NCBI RefSeq assembly: GCF_001476655.1
Contig: NZ_LDRT01000079.1
Location: 1-54,085 of the forward strand
Reading direction: 5' to 3'
DNA: 54,085 nucleotides
Origin: Microbacterium testaceum
Lineage (GTDB): Bacteria; Actinomycetota; Actinomycetes; Actinomycetales; Microbacteriaceae
Positions within the stretch are counted from its first letter, which is position 1; each line of letters starts with the position of its first letter. The translations under genes were made by a program, and so were the position numbers. The notes beneath the pieces are model-generated. The model made no database searches, had not been told where the DNA came from, and worked only from the letters and a program-made list of their open reading frames with translations. Below are positions 45,050 through 53,796 of this stretch, piece after piece.

Positions 45050-46357
45050 CCCGGCAGCGGTGGGCGGGCCCTGAACGCCCGTTCCGGTGTCGGCCGGGGC
45101 TGCCGGCGGCATCCGGAGTCCGAGGCTCTCGCGCCAGGAACGGGACTGTCCTGCCCGCACGGCGCAGACGACCAGCAGGAGCAGGCCGGCGCCCGAGAGG
45201 GGGAAGCTCTCGAACAGCGAGAAGGTGAGGAGGGCGACCAGGGTGAGCGGCGCCCACGCGTGCACGACGGAGCGTCGCTCGCTGGCGACGAGCCAGCCGC
45301 GCGCGAGGGCCAGCGCCCCGAGGGTGAGGAAGAGGATGAGCCCCGCCCAGCCGACCTGCAGGAGGACATCGAGGTAGGCGTCCAGCGCCGAGGTGTGCGT
45401 CTCGCCGAGGGTGAAGTTGAGGGTCGCGAAGGGGAACGAATCCGGTGCCCACGGGCCGTACCAGCCGAAGCCCTCGACCGGGCGGTAGGTCACGTACGTC
45501 AGCAGTTGCGACCAGAGGTCGATACGGAGGGAGAAGTCGGCGCGGGCGTCGACCATCGCGACCAGAGCGTCTCTCGTGCCGTATCCCGTCGCGACCGCCG
45601 CGATCCCCCCGACGCCGAGGATCAGCTGGGCGAGGGAACGGCGCGGTGCGGGCAGTCGACGAACGAGCGCGAGGGCGACGGCCGCGGCGCCGGTGGTGAC
45701 CACGACCGCGATCACGGTGGGCGACCCGCTGAGAGCGGCGAGGGAGCCGGCGAGGACGACGGAGGCGATCGCCGTGCCCGCGCGCACCGACTGCGTCCGG
45801 TATTCGACGAGGAAGGTGATGAGGGCGATGACCGTGACGAAACCCAGCACGTTGCGCGTGCCGAACAGCCCCTGGACCGGACCGAGCGCGGCGATGTCGC
45901 CCTGGATGCCGAGGAACGGGATGGGGAGGTCGAGCAGGATGCCGCTGAGGATCTCGAGCGCGAGCGACGCGCCGAGCACCCACCGGAGCACATCGCCCAG
46001 GGCCCGCACGGTCTGCAAGGCATCGCGCACGTGTCCGATGACCACGGCGAGGAAGGACACCGCCAGCAGCTCCGCCCAGCCGCCGAGGCTCGACGCGGGG
46101 TCGGCGCTCCAGAGCACGCTCGCACCCGCCCAGGCGACGAAGAGCACGAGGGTGGTGGGGGCGAGGCGCACGAGCTCGATCTCGCGCCGCCGAGCGGCGA
46201 GGACACCCACGCCGAGGACGCAGAGTCCGAGGACGATCGCGGCGAGGGTCACGTCGCCGGCGACGCCGCGGATGGCGGACGCTGCGAACACCGTCGCGAA
46301 GACGAGGAGGGTGAAGGCGCGTGCGAAGCCCGCCGAAGCGAGCAGCGCGGAGTTCAC
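45047..46357 (-). CDS. O-antigen ligase/polymerase-like membrane protein
   Basis: A 436-residue multi-pass protein of the Wzy/WaaL-like (O-antigen ligase) superfamily with about 10-12 helices. The large outer loop before the last helices has VEGFGWYGPWAPDSFP and GETHTSALDAYLDVLLQVGW, matching the family's G-x-G and H-N-x-x-L-x-x-x-x-x-G pattern, with HTSALDAY replacing the usual HNxxL. It would polymerise or ligate a lipid-linked glycan at the outer membrane face. The GTG overlaps the next ligase gene's stop (GTGA), so the two are probably paralogues. Confidence 0.83.
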   Translation of the reverse strand: MNSALLASAGFARAFTLLVFATVFAASAIRGVAGDVTLAAIVLGLCVLGVGVLAARRREIELVRLAPTTLVLFVAWAGASVLWSADPASSLGGWAELLAVSFLAVVIGHVRDALQTVRALGDVLRWVLGASLALEILSGILLDLPIPFLGIQGDIAALGPVQGLFGTRNVLGFVTVIALITFLVEYRTQSVRAGTAIASVVLAGSLAALSGSPTVIAVVVTTGAAAVALALVRRLPAPRRSLAQLILGVGGIAAVATGYGTRDALVAMVDARADFSLRIDLWSQLLTYVTYRPVEGFGWYGPWAPDSFPFATLNFTLGETHTSALDAYLDVLLQVGWAGLILFLTLGALALARGWLVASERRSVVHAWAPLTLVALLTFSLFESFPLSGAGLLLLVVCAVRAGQSRSWRESLGLRMPPAAPADTGTGVQGPPTAAG

Positions 46358-47754
46358 GATCCGGTGCTCTGCGGTTCGCCGCGCTCGATCGCGATGCTCT
46401 GTTCGGCGGGACCGACCCCGACCAGCGGGGCCTGTTTGATCTTCGCCCCGAACAGGACGACGAACATCCAGCCCCACAGCAGCAGCGGACCGGACTCGGT
46501 GAGGCCCTGGACCACGAGCAGCGCACCGATGAGGGTGGGCAGGAGGGTCAGCGGGGAGTAGGGCCGGTCGGCGCGCAGATCCCATCGCGGCCGGTCGACC
46601 GCGAAGAACCAGGATCGCCAGATGTACGCGAGGTACACGAGGGCGAAGAGCAGGACCCCGATGCCGCCGAGCTGGAAGAACACGTCGATCCAGACGCTGT
46701 GCGACTGCACGACGGTCTGGCCGTGGTCGATGATCCACCCGTCGATGAGCGGCTCGGATGAGATCCACGGCGTCGAGAAGCCCCAGCCGGTCCACGGCCG
46801 CTCCGCCGCCCGGGCGAGGACATCCGCCCAGATCCCCTCGCGTCCGGTGAGGTCGGCACCACGACCGAGCAGGCCGAAGATCGCGTCGCGCCCGAACCAC
46901 AGCGTGGCCGCGCCACCGAGGCCGACGACGGCGTACAGCGCATACCATCGGGTCCGCTCGCCCGGTCGGCTCGCGGTGCACATCACCAGGACCGTCCCGA
47001 GCACCAGCGCGACGAACGCCGCGGAGATCACGGCGGTGGCCGATCCGGCGCGGACGAAGAGGAACGCCGCGACGACGATCCACCCGAGCAGCCAGAGGCG
47101 TCGGGGAGCGCCCGCGGCGAACCGGATCGCGAAGACGATGATCGCCACGAGCATGACGGATGCCAGCAGGTTGGCGTTTCCGAAGATGCCCTGGATGCGT
47201 CCCCCGTCGAAGAGGTTGTCGCGCGACCAGTACACGATCGGGTCCATGCGCGAGGTCGGGACGACGAAGCCGGGCAGGAGCGGCCCGCGGACGAAGGCGG
47301 ACACCGCGAGCTCGAACAGCAGCGAGAGGCCGACGATCCACTTCGCCGCCGAGGCCACGGCACGCACGACGTCGCGCCACGTGAGGACCGCACCGATGAA
47401 CAGCCCTTGGAAGGTCGTGACACCCAGGAGAAGAAGGGTGAGGACGGATGCCGCGGGCCAGGCGCTCCAGAGGAGGGAGAGGAACGCCCACCCCACGTAT
47501 CCGAAGGCGAGCCACGGCAGGCGGCGCCAGGCCACGGGCGGGCGCACGACGATCCAGACGACCGCCGAGACCACCGCGGTCGCGACGACGATCACGGCGC
47601 TGAGCGTCGGACCGACCGCGTTGACCAGGCCGACGCCCCCCAGGGCGAGGACGATCACGAACACGCACCACGCGCGCAGGAGCAGGTGGCCGGTGGTCTC
47701 GCGCACGGGAGCCGACGGCGGCGCCGAGACCGGGTGATTCGTGTGCAGGGCCAT
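46354..47754 (-). CDS. O-antigen ligase/polymerase-like membrane protein
   Basis: A 466-residue multi-pass protein, paralogous in layout to its neighbour. QGIFGNANLLASVMLVAII has the N-x-N-x-L-A motif. The large loop reads RPWTGWGFSTPW, followed by QSHSVWIDVFFQLGG, where HSVWIDVFFQLG is the H-x-x-x-x-x-x-x-x-x-x-G motif of O-antigen ligases. It begins with an ATG only 9 bases after a -10 box. Which of the pair polymerises and which ligates cannot be told. Confidence 0.87.
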   Translation of the reverse strand: MALHTNHPVSAPPSAPVRETTGHLLLRAWCVFVIVLALGGVGLVNAVGPTLSAVIVVATAVVSAVVWIVVRPPVAWRRLPWLAFGYVGWAFLSLLWSAWPAASVLTLLLLGVTTFQGLFIGAVLTWRDVVRAVASAAKWIVGLSLLFELAVSAFVRGPLLPGFVVPTSRMDPIVYWSRDNLFDGGRIQGIFGNANLLASVMLVAIIVFAIRFAAGAPRRLWLLGWIVVAAFLFVRAGSATAVISAAFVALVLGTVLVMCTASRPGERTRWYALYAVVGLGGAATLWFGRDAIFGLLGRGADLTGREGIWADVLARAAERPWTGWGFSTPWISSEPLIDGWIIDHGQTVVQSHSVWIDVFFQLGGIGVLLFALVYLAYIWRSWFFAVDRPRWDLRADRPYSPLTLLPTLIGALLVVQGLTESGPLLLWGWMFVVLFGAKIKQAPLVGVGPAEQSIAIERGEPQSTGS

Positions 47755-47763
47755 GGTGCACTC

Positions 47764-47769
47764 AGGCTA
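47764..47769 (-). promoter_or_regulatory. -10 box of the ligase pair
   Basis: TAGCCT on the minus strand with 9 bases to the ATG. It is divergent to the manA box 34 bases away. Confidence 0.5.
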
Positions 47770-47803
47770 CCGTCCGGGTCCGCGCGGCGACGGGCCGGAA
47801 CGC

Positions 47804-47809
47804 TAGGCT
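47804..47809 (+). promoter_or_regulatory. -10 box of manA (leaderless type)
   Basis: TAGGCT, 7 bases, then GTG 47817. No ribosome-binding site is seen. Confidence 0.55.
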
Positions 47810-47816
47810 TTCGCCC

Positions 47817-48989
47817 GTGCTGGTTGCCCTCTCGAACACGCCCCGCGACTACGCCTGGGGAAGCCCGACCCTTCTCGCCGAGCTCGAGGGGCGTGTCCCC
47901 ACGGGCGCACCCGAGGCGGAGGTGTGGTTCGGCGATCACCCCGGGTCGCCCGCTCGGGTCCTCGACGGGTCGCAGCGCACCCTCGACGAGTGGCTGCCCG
48001 CGGTGGACGGCGCACCCGAGCGCCTGCCCTACCTCTTGAAGCTGCTCGCCGCCGGCTCCCCGCTGTCGATCCAGGTCCACCCCTCGAAAGAGCAGGCCGT
48101 CCGGGGCTTCGCGGACGAGGAGGCCGCGGGTGTCCCTCGCGATGCGGCTTCGCGCAACTACAAGGACGACAACCACAAGCCCGAGGTGATCGTCGCCCTG
48201 AGCGAGACCTTCACCGCTCTGGCAGGGCTGCGGGACCTCGACCAGACGCGACGGCTCGTCGCCGGCCTGGGCGATGCGGCGGGCGTCACCGCACTGCGGG
48301 ATCGCCTGGCCGCCGCCGAGCCGGACGCGGCCCTGCGCGACGCGATCGGCTGGGCGCTGGCGGAGGCGACCGCGGCGGAGATCGAGCAGATCGTCGAGGG
48401 CGCGGCATCCGCGTCCTCCCCGGAGTTCGCCGCGGAGGCGGCTCTCGTGCGCCACCTGCGCGAGGAGTACCCGGGCGATGCGGGCATCGTCGTCGCCCTG
48501 CTCATGAACCTCGTCGAGCTGCGCCGCGGCGAGGCGATCTTCGTGCCCGCCGGGGTCCTGCACGCCTACGTGGCGGGTCTCGGCGTGGAGATCATGGCCG
48601 CGAGCGACAACGTGCTGCGCGGAGGCCTCACCCCCAAGCACATCGACGTACCCGAACTGCTCGGACTCGTGGACTTCCACCCCGCGGCCGCGCCGCGACT
48701 CGCCCCGCGCGCGGACGGGGACGGGGTCGAGCTGTTTGCGCCGGGCATCGCCGATTTCGCCCTGGCCCACGTCGCGACGTCGGCGGAGGCGTCGCGTGTC
48801 GAGCTGCGCGGGGTCTCGATCGCCGTGGGTGTCGCGGGGGAGGCCGCCGTCACGGGCGCATCGGGGACGAGCCTGCGTCTCGCGCCCGGTCAGGCGGCCC
48901 TCGCCACGGCCGAGGAGAGCCCCCTCGTGGTGAGCGGCGGCGAGGTCTTCGTCGCCATGCCCGGGGAGGGAGTCGCGACACGCCGATAG
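47817..48989 (+). CDS. manA: Mannose-6-phosphate isomerase, class I
   Basis: ManA interconverts fructose-6-phosphate and mannose-6-phosphate, feeding GDP-mannose and mannosylated glycans. The 390-residue zinc enzyme shows SNTPRDYAWGSPTLL at the start, LSIQVHPSKEQA (zinc-binding Q and H), DDNHKPEVIVALS, and FVPAGVLHAYVAGLGVEIM with the second half of the active site. MAASDNVLRGGLTPKH is also diagnostic. Length is normal. The GTG is fixed by the -10 box 7 bases upstream. Confidence 0.96.
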   Translation: MLVALSNTPRDYAWGSPTLLAELEGRVPTGAPEAEVWFGDHPGSPARVLDGSQRTLDEWLPAVDGAPERLPYLLKLLAAGSPLSIQVHPSKEQAVRGFADEEAAGVPRDAASRNYKDDNHKPEVIVALSETFTALAGLRDLDQTRRLVAGLGDAAGVTALRDRLAAAEPDAALRDAIGWALAEATAAEIEQIVEGAASASSPEFAAEAALVRHLREEYPGDAGIVVALLMNLVELRRGEAIFVPAGVLHAYVAGLGVEIMAASDNVLRGGLTPKHIDVPELLGLVDFHPAAAPRLAPRADGDGVELFAPGIADFALAHVATSAEASRVELRGVSIAVGVAGEAAVTGASGTSLRLAPGQAALATAEESPLVVSGGEVFVAMPGEGVATRR

Positions 48990-49035
48990 CCCCGGTGAAG
49001 GTTCACGTCTGCCTTGAGGGTTTACGATCTGCGAC

Positions 49036-49064
49036 TTGACCAATCCGAATGACACGGGTGTAAT
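49036..49064 (+). promoter_or_regulatory. Promoter of the whiB gene
   Basis: TTGACC (49036-49041), 17 bases, TGTAAT (49059-49064) is the best sigma-70-type promoter in the window and one of the few with a clear -35 box. The leader is about 45 bases and ends with GGAGGACGAC before the ATG. Confidence 0.6.
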
Positions 49065-49114
49065 TACTCGTACGCGAAATCGCGTGCGGGGGCTCGAGTG
49101 AGGCGGAGGACGAC

Positions 49115-49435
49115 ATGACGTCGCAGTACCGGTCCGGTGTTCCGGACAACTGGTTCGTCGACCCGGTCGACCTCGGTGTTCCCGGTGTCCGTCGTGACAT
49201 CGACGCTGTCGAAGAGAACACGCTCGCGTGGCAGACCGACGCGCTGTGCGCACAGACCGACCCCGAGGCGTTCTTCCCCGAGAAGGGCGGATCCACGCGC
49301 GACGCGAAGCGGATCTGCACCTCATGCGACGTCAAGTCGGAGTGCCTCGAGTACGCCCTCCAGAACGACGAGCGCTTCGGTATCTGGGGCGGTCTCAGCG
49401 AGCGCGAGCGCCGCAAGCTCAAGCGTCGCGCCTGA
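49115..49435 (+). CDS. WhiB-family iron-sulfur transcription factor (WhiB2/WhmD-like)
   Basis: A 106-residue WhiB protein. The four iron-sulfur ligands are C45, C68, C71 and C77 (C-x22-C-x2-C-x5-C). The G-I-W-G-G turn is at 89-93, and the basic C-terminus SERERRKLKRRA is the DNA-binding tail. WhiB proteins act with the principal sigma factor to control cell-division and envelope genes. Its position between manA and a membrane glycosyltransferase followed by a DUF5719-like gene matches the WhiB/WhmD locus of many actinobacteria. Strong ribosome-binding site GGAGGA. Confidence 0.94.
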   Translation: MTSQYRSGVPDNWFVDPVDLGVPGVRRDIDAVEENTLAWQTDALCAQTDPEAFFPEKGGSTRDAKRICTSCDVKSECLEYALQNDERFGIWGGLSERERRKLKRRA

Positions 49436-49515
49436 CGCGTTCGGCGACCCGCCGGCGGAATCCGAGCGATCGCCCTCCTCCCGGCGCGGCGTCCGCGAAC
49501 GAGCAGGAGCGCGCT

Positions 49516-49521
49516 TAGGCT
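49516..49521 (+). promoter_or_regulatory. -10 box of the large membrane glycosyltransferase gene
   Basis: TAGGCT lies 9 bases before the ATG at 49531, so the mRNA has no or almost no leader. Confidence 0.5.
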
Positions 49522-49530
49522 GACTGCGCC

Positions 49531-52371
49531 ATGCCCGCCCGTGTTCACGCCATCCTCGTCGTCCGCCCCGAGGGACGGACTCCCGCCGCGCACCATCTGA
49601 CGCGCACGCTCGCGGCGATCGCCGCGCAGAGCCGACCCGTCGATGCGCTCACCATCGTCCTGTGCGGAGCCGACCCGGCGCTCACGCAACTGGCCGCGTC
49701 CTCGGGGGCCGAGGGCGTCATCACGGCCTCCGCCGGAACGCCGTTCGCCGCCGCGACGGCGCTGGCCACCCCCCGGCTCACGGGGGACGCGGTCTGGCTG
49801 CTCGCCCAGGACACCGCCCCCGAGCCCGACGCCCTCGTGCGCCTCGCCGGGGCGCTCGAGCTCTCTCCCTCGCTCGCGGTGGCGGCGCCGAAGCTCGTCC
49901 GCTGGGACGAGCCCGAGGAGATCGTCTCGCTCGGCATCAGCCTCAACCGTTACGGCCGCACCGTCGAGCTGGCGGCCGGGGAGTTCGATCAGGGGCAGCA
50001 CGACGGTGACGCCGACGTGCTCGGCGCGGACGTGCGGGGCCTGCTGATCCGGCGTGAATCGTGGGTCGCGCTCGGCGGTCTCGATCCCGCCCTCGGCGGG
50101 GCGGACGAAGGCGTCGACCTCGGGGTGCGCGCGCGTCTCGCGGGCGATCGGGTCTCGCTCGTTCCCGCGGCCCGCATCGCCGTCGCCGGCGACGGCGTGG
50201 CGGCGATGGCCCGAGGACGCCGTCGCGCGCGGCGTCGCGCCTTCGCCGAGCGCACCGCGCAGTTGCACCGGCGTCTGGCGTACGCCCCGGCGGCGGCCGT
50301 CCCGCTGCACTGGCTGTCGCTCTTGCCGCTCGCCCTGTGGCGCACCATCGTCCACCTCGTCGGCAAGGTGCCGTACCGCGTCCTCCCCGAGTGGGGGGCG
50401 ACGATCCTGGTCATGGCCCGCATCGCCGCGGTGGCGCGCGCCCGACGCCGCATCCGGGCCGTTCGCGCGGTCGGGTGGTCGCGCATCGCCCCGCTGCGCG
50501 TCTCGCGAGCCGAGATGAGGCTGCGGTGGGAGGGGGACGGAGCCGTCGTCGACGCCCCCGTCCGCTCCGAACTGCACTTCTTCGTCGGCGGAGGCGCGTG
50601 GGCCGTGCTCGGTGCCCTCGCCGTCTCGGCGGCACTGTTCTTCCCCCTGTTGGCCTGGCCCGTCCTGGGGGGAGGGGCTCTCGCCCCCCTGCGTGCGACG
50701 GTCACCCAGCTGTGGCAGGACGCGGCGTGGGGCGCGCGCCCGCTGGGACTGGATTCCATCGGACCCGCCGATCCGTTCTCGGCGATCATCGCGATCATCG
50801 GCACCCTGTCGCCGGGCGATCCCTCGCGGGCGCTCGTCGTGCTGTGGGTGCTGGCCCTGCCGCTCGCCGTCCTCGGCGGGTGGTTCGCCGCGACCCGTGT
50901 CACCGAGTCGTCGTTGTTGCGCATCACCGCGGCCGTGGCCTGGGCGCTCGCTCCCACCTTCCTCGCCGCGCTCGTCGAGGGTCGTCCCGCCGCCCTGCTC
51001 GCCCACCTGTTGCTGCCGTGGCTGTTCTACGCGGCGAGCGTCGCGCACCGGGCCTGGGCGCCGGCGGGAGCGGCATCCATTCTCCTCGTGCTGGTCCTCG
51101 CCTGCGCCCCCTCTCTCGCGCCGGCCGCTGTCGTGCTGTGGTCCGCGGCCCTCGTCGTGGTCGCCCTCGTGGCCGGGCGCGGAGTCGCGCGCGTGGTGTG
51201 GCTCGTGGTGCCATCGATCGTCGTGTTCGCACCGCTGGTGTGGACGCAGGTTCGCACGGGAAACCCCTGGGGACTGCTCGCCGACCCTGGCGTGCCGTAC
51301 GCCGGTGACGAGGTGGCGGCCAACCCGCTCGGCCGCGCGCTCCTCGCCGCCGGATTCCCGAGCTCGGACCCCGGCGGCTGGGCCTCGGTGCTGAACGGCC
51401 CGGTGTGGTGGGTGGGGGTGCTGATCGCCCCCCTCGCCGTGCTCGCGGTGCTCGCGGTCCTCACGCCGCGGTGGGTGACGGCGTCCGCTCTCCTCATCGT
51501 CGCGGCCGTCGGCCTCGCGACGGCCTTCGCCGCGGTGGGGGTCTCCGTGTCGTTCGACCACGGCACGCCCGTTCCGCTGTGGCCGGGCGCGGGCCTCAGC
51601 CTCGCCTGGCTCGGTGTCGTGGGCAGCGCGATGGTGGCTCTGGATGCCGGGATCGTCGAACGCGTGCACGTGCTCCGGCCGATCGGCGCCCTGGTGACCC
51701 TCATCGCTCTCGTCGTGGCCGTGGGGCCGGCGCTCACGGCCTCCCTAGACCAGTCCCACCCGCGCTCGGTCCTCACCAACGGGCCGACCTCGACCCTCCC
51801 CGCCTTCGTCGCGGCGGAGGGGCGGGGCTCGACCGCGATCGGCACCATCGTGCTCGACCCCCGCGCCGACGGTCTGCGTGTCGACGTCGTGTGGGGCGGA
51901 AGCGCCACGGTGGGCGGTCAGAGCACCGTCCAGGCCACCCGGACCCAGGCACGGCCGGCCGATCGCGAGCTCGCCGCTCTCGCCGCGGATCTCACCACCC
52001 CCTCGTCGGACGACGTCGTGGCGCGTCTGGCGGAGCGGGGGATCGGGTTCGTGCTTCTGCAGTCCGCCCCGGCGGGCGAGAACGATGTCATCCGCGGGGC
52101 TCGTCTGGCCGCGGCGACCTCGCTCGACCAGCGTGACGCCCTCGACGGCGTCGGCACCACGTCCCGCGGCGATCTGTGGCGGGTGACCGCCGACGTCCAG
52201 CCGCGACCGCCGCTCACCGAGACCCAGGTGCACCTGCGCAACCTCGTGGCGCTGGGCTCCCTGGGCGTCCTCCTCGTCGCGCTCCTGCTGGCCGTGCCCA
52301 CCACCGCCTCGCGCCGCGTCGCGCGTCGCACGCCCCGCATCGTGGGCCCGAACCCGGGAGGAAGCCGATGA
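49531..52371 (+). CDS. Large membrane glycosyltransferase (GT2 domain plus multi-pass region)
   Basis: A 946-residue protein. Residues 1 to about 240 are a GT2-like domain (VHAILVVRPEGRTPAAHH, then VWLLAQDTAPEPDALVRLA with QDT at the DXD place, and RGLLIRRESWVALGGLDP). About a dozen membrane helices follow from residue 255 to 750, then an outer domain of about 150 residues and a last helix NLVALGSLGVLLVALLLAV. The arrangement is conserved next to whiB in actinobacteria and is thought to build an envelope glycan; the product is unknown. The degenerate DXD raises doubt about GT2 activity. It overlaps the next gene by ATGA. Confidence 0.82.
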   Translation: MPARVHAILVVRPEGRTPAAHHLTRTLAAIAAQSRPVDALTIVLCGADPALTQLAASSGAEGVITASAGTPFAAATALATPRLTGDAVWLLAQDTAPEPDALVRLAGALELSPSLAVAAPKLVRWDEPEEIVSLGISLNRYGRTVELAAGEFDQGQHDGDADVLGADVRGLLIRRESWVALGGLDPALGGADEGVDLGVRARLAGDRVSLVPAARIAVAGDGVAAMARGRRRARRRAFAERTAQLHRRLAYAPAAAVPLHWLSLLPLALWRTIVHLVGKVPYRVLPEWGATILVMARIAAVARARRRIRAVRAVGWSRIAPLRVSRAEMRLRWEGDGAVVDAPVRSELHFFVGGGAWAVLGALAVSAALFFPLLAWPVLGGGALAPLRATVTQLWQDAAWGARPLGLDSIGPADPFSAIIAIIGTLSPGDPSRALVVLWVLALPLAVLGGWFAATRVTESSLLRITAAVAWALAPTFLAALVEGRPAALLAHLLLPWLFYAASVAHRAWAPAGAASILLVLVLACAPSLAPAAVVLWSAALVVVALVAGRGVARVVWLVVPSIVVFAPLVWTQVRTGNPWGLLADPGVPYAGDEVAANPLGRALLAAGFPSSDPGGWASVLNGPVWWVGVLIAPLAVLAVLAVLTPRWVTASALLIVAAVGLATAFAAVGVSVSFDHGTPVPLWPGAGLSLAWLGVVGSAMVALDAGIVERVHVLRPIGALVTLIALVVAVGPALTASLDQSHPRSVLTNGPTSTLPAFVAAEGRGSTAIGTIVLDPRADGLRVDVVWGGSATVGGQSTVQATRTQARPADRELAALAADLTTPSSDDVVARLAERGIGFVLLQSAPAGENDVIRGARLAAATSLDQRDALDGVGTTSRGDLWRVTADVQPRPPLTETQVHLRNLVALGSLGVLLVALLLAVPTTASRRVARRTPRIVGPNPGGSR

Positions 52372-53765
52372 GCAGCGACCGCCGACTCGTCCGCTGGGCG
52401 ACGACCAGCGCCCGCGTGGTCGCCGGGTCCGTCGTCGCCACCGCCGTCGTGGTGGGCACGGTGGCGGGCATCGCGGCACCCTGGCCGACCCTCACCGCGA
52501 CCCCGGTCCGCATCGAGGCGACCCCGGCGGCTTCCGACACCGTGCTGGCCTGCGACGGACCTCTCCTGGCCCTCGGCCGCAGCGCCGAGCAGGCCGGAGC
52601 GCTCAGCGCCGCCGCCGCGCAGCAGCTCGTGAGCGGTCCGGCCGACAGCGCCGCGGGCGAGACCACGCTGACCGGGTCGACCGGCGACGGCTCCGGCAAC
52701 GCCACGGCGCTGCGCGCTCAGCCGCGCGACGGCGCGGCGGTTCCCCTCGCCGCGGCGGGATCGGCGACGGCGACCTCGGACGATCTGATCGGCTTCGCGG
52801 CATCCGCGTGTCGTCCTCCGCTGGCGGAGTCCTGGCTCGTGGCCGGCGCGACGACCACCGGCGCGAACGATCTCGTCGTTCTCGGCAACCCCGGCGACGT
52901 GCCCGCCACCGTTCAGCTGTCGGTCTACGGGGCGCAGGGCGTGTCGACGCCCCCGGGCGGGAGCAACCTCGTCGTGCCCGCCGGTGAGCAGCGCGTGGTG
53001 CCGCTCGCGGGTCTACTGCTCGGCGAGGAGAGCCCGGTCGTGCGCGTCACCTCCACCGGCGCTCCCGTGCACGCATCGCTTCAGGCGAGTCTGACTCGTC
53101 TGCTCCTGCCGGGCGGCGTCGATCAGGTCGCCCCGTCGGCGCAGGCCGACACCCACGTCGTGATCCCGGGCGTGCAGGTTCTGACCTCGGGCGGGAGCGA
53201 CGCGGGAACGGTCCTGCGTCTGCTGGCCCCCGGTGCCGCCGCCACCGCGACGGTGACCCTCACCCCGGTCGGCACCGCCGCCCCGGGAGAGCCTCGACAG
53301 GTTCCCCTCGAGGCGGGAAAGCCGACCTCTCTCGACCTCTCCGGTGTCGTCCTCGGCGCCTACACGGTCGACGTCACCGCCGATCAGCCCGTCGTCGCCG
53401 GCGCCTGGTCGACGACAGGCTTCGGCCAGGGCGCGGACTTCGCCTGGTACAGCCCCGCACCGAAGATCGCCGTCTCCAGCGCCGTCGCGGTGGCATCGGG
53501 CGCCGGCGCCGCTCTCGTGCTGACCGCCGACCAGGGGGCGGGGGAGGCCACGGTCACGCTCACTCCCGCGGACGGCGGTGCGCCGTTCACCGTCGCCGTG
53601 CCGGACGGAGGCAGCGTCTCGACGGCGGTCGCCGCAGGTGCGTACACGCTCGATCCGAGCGCCCCGGTGCGGGCGGCGGTCACCTACGCGTCGACCGGAG
53701 CCGTGGCCGGGTACCCGCTGTGGCCGGCGAACACCGCGGAGTCCGCGGTGACGGTGCTGCCCTGA
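52368..53765 (+). CDS. DUF5719-like secreted protein
   Basis: A 465-residue protein with an N-terminal anchor (ARVVAGSVVATAVVVGTVAGI, about residues 14-35) and the rest outside the cell. The body is made of repeating beta-rich units: DLVVLGNPGDVPATVQLSVYG, then a similar TVTLTPVGTAA, and EATVTLTPADGG. These resemble the DUF5719 group encoded after the whiB-linked glycosyltransferase. No catalytic motif is seen. The ATG overlaps the preceding stop (ATGA) and has GGGAGGA upstream. A structural or accessory role with the upstream membrane enzyme is likely. Confidence 0.8.
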   Translation: MSSDRRLVRWATTSARVVAGSVVATAVVVGTVAGIAAPWPTLTATPVRIEATPAASDTVLACDGPLLALGRSAEQAGALSAAAAQQLVSGPADSAAGETTLTGSTGDGSGNATALRAQPRDGAAVPLAAAGSATATSDDLIGFAASACRPPLAESWLVAGATTTGANDLVVLGNPGDVPATVQLSVYGAQGVSTPPGGSNLVVPAGEQRVVPLAGLLLGEESPVVRVTSTGAPVHASLQASLTRLLLPGGVDQVAPSAQADTHVVIPGVQVLTSGGSDAGTVLRLLAPGAAATATVTLTPVGTAAPGEPRQVPLEAGKPTSLDLSGVVLGAYTVDVTADQPVVAGAWSTTGFGQGADFAWYSPAPKIAVSSAVAVASGAGAALVLTADQGAGEATVTLTPADGGAPFTVAVPDGGSVSTAVAAGAYTLDPSAPVRAAVTYASTGAVAGYPLWPANTAESAVTVLP

Positions 53766-53796
53766 GAGCAGCGCTCCGGCTCAGACGTCCTCCGGC

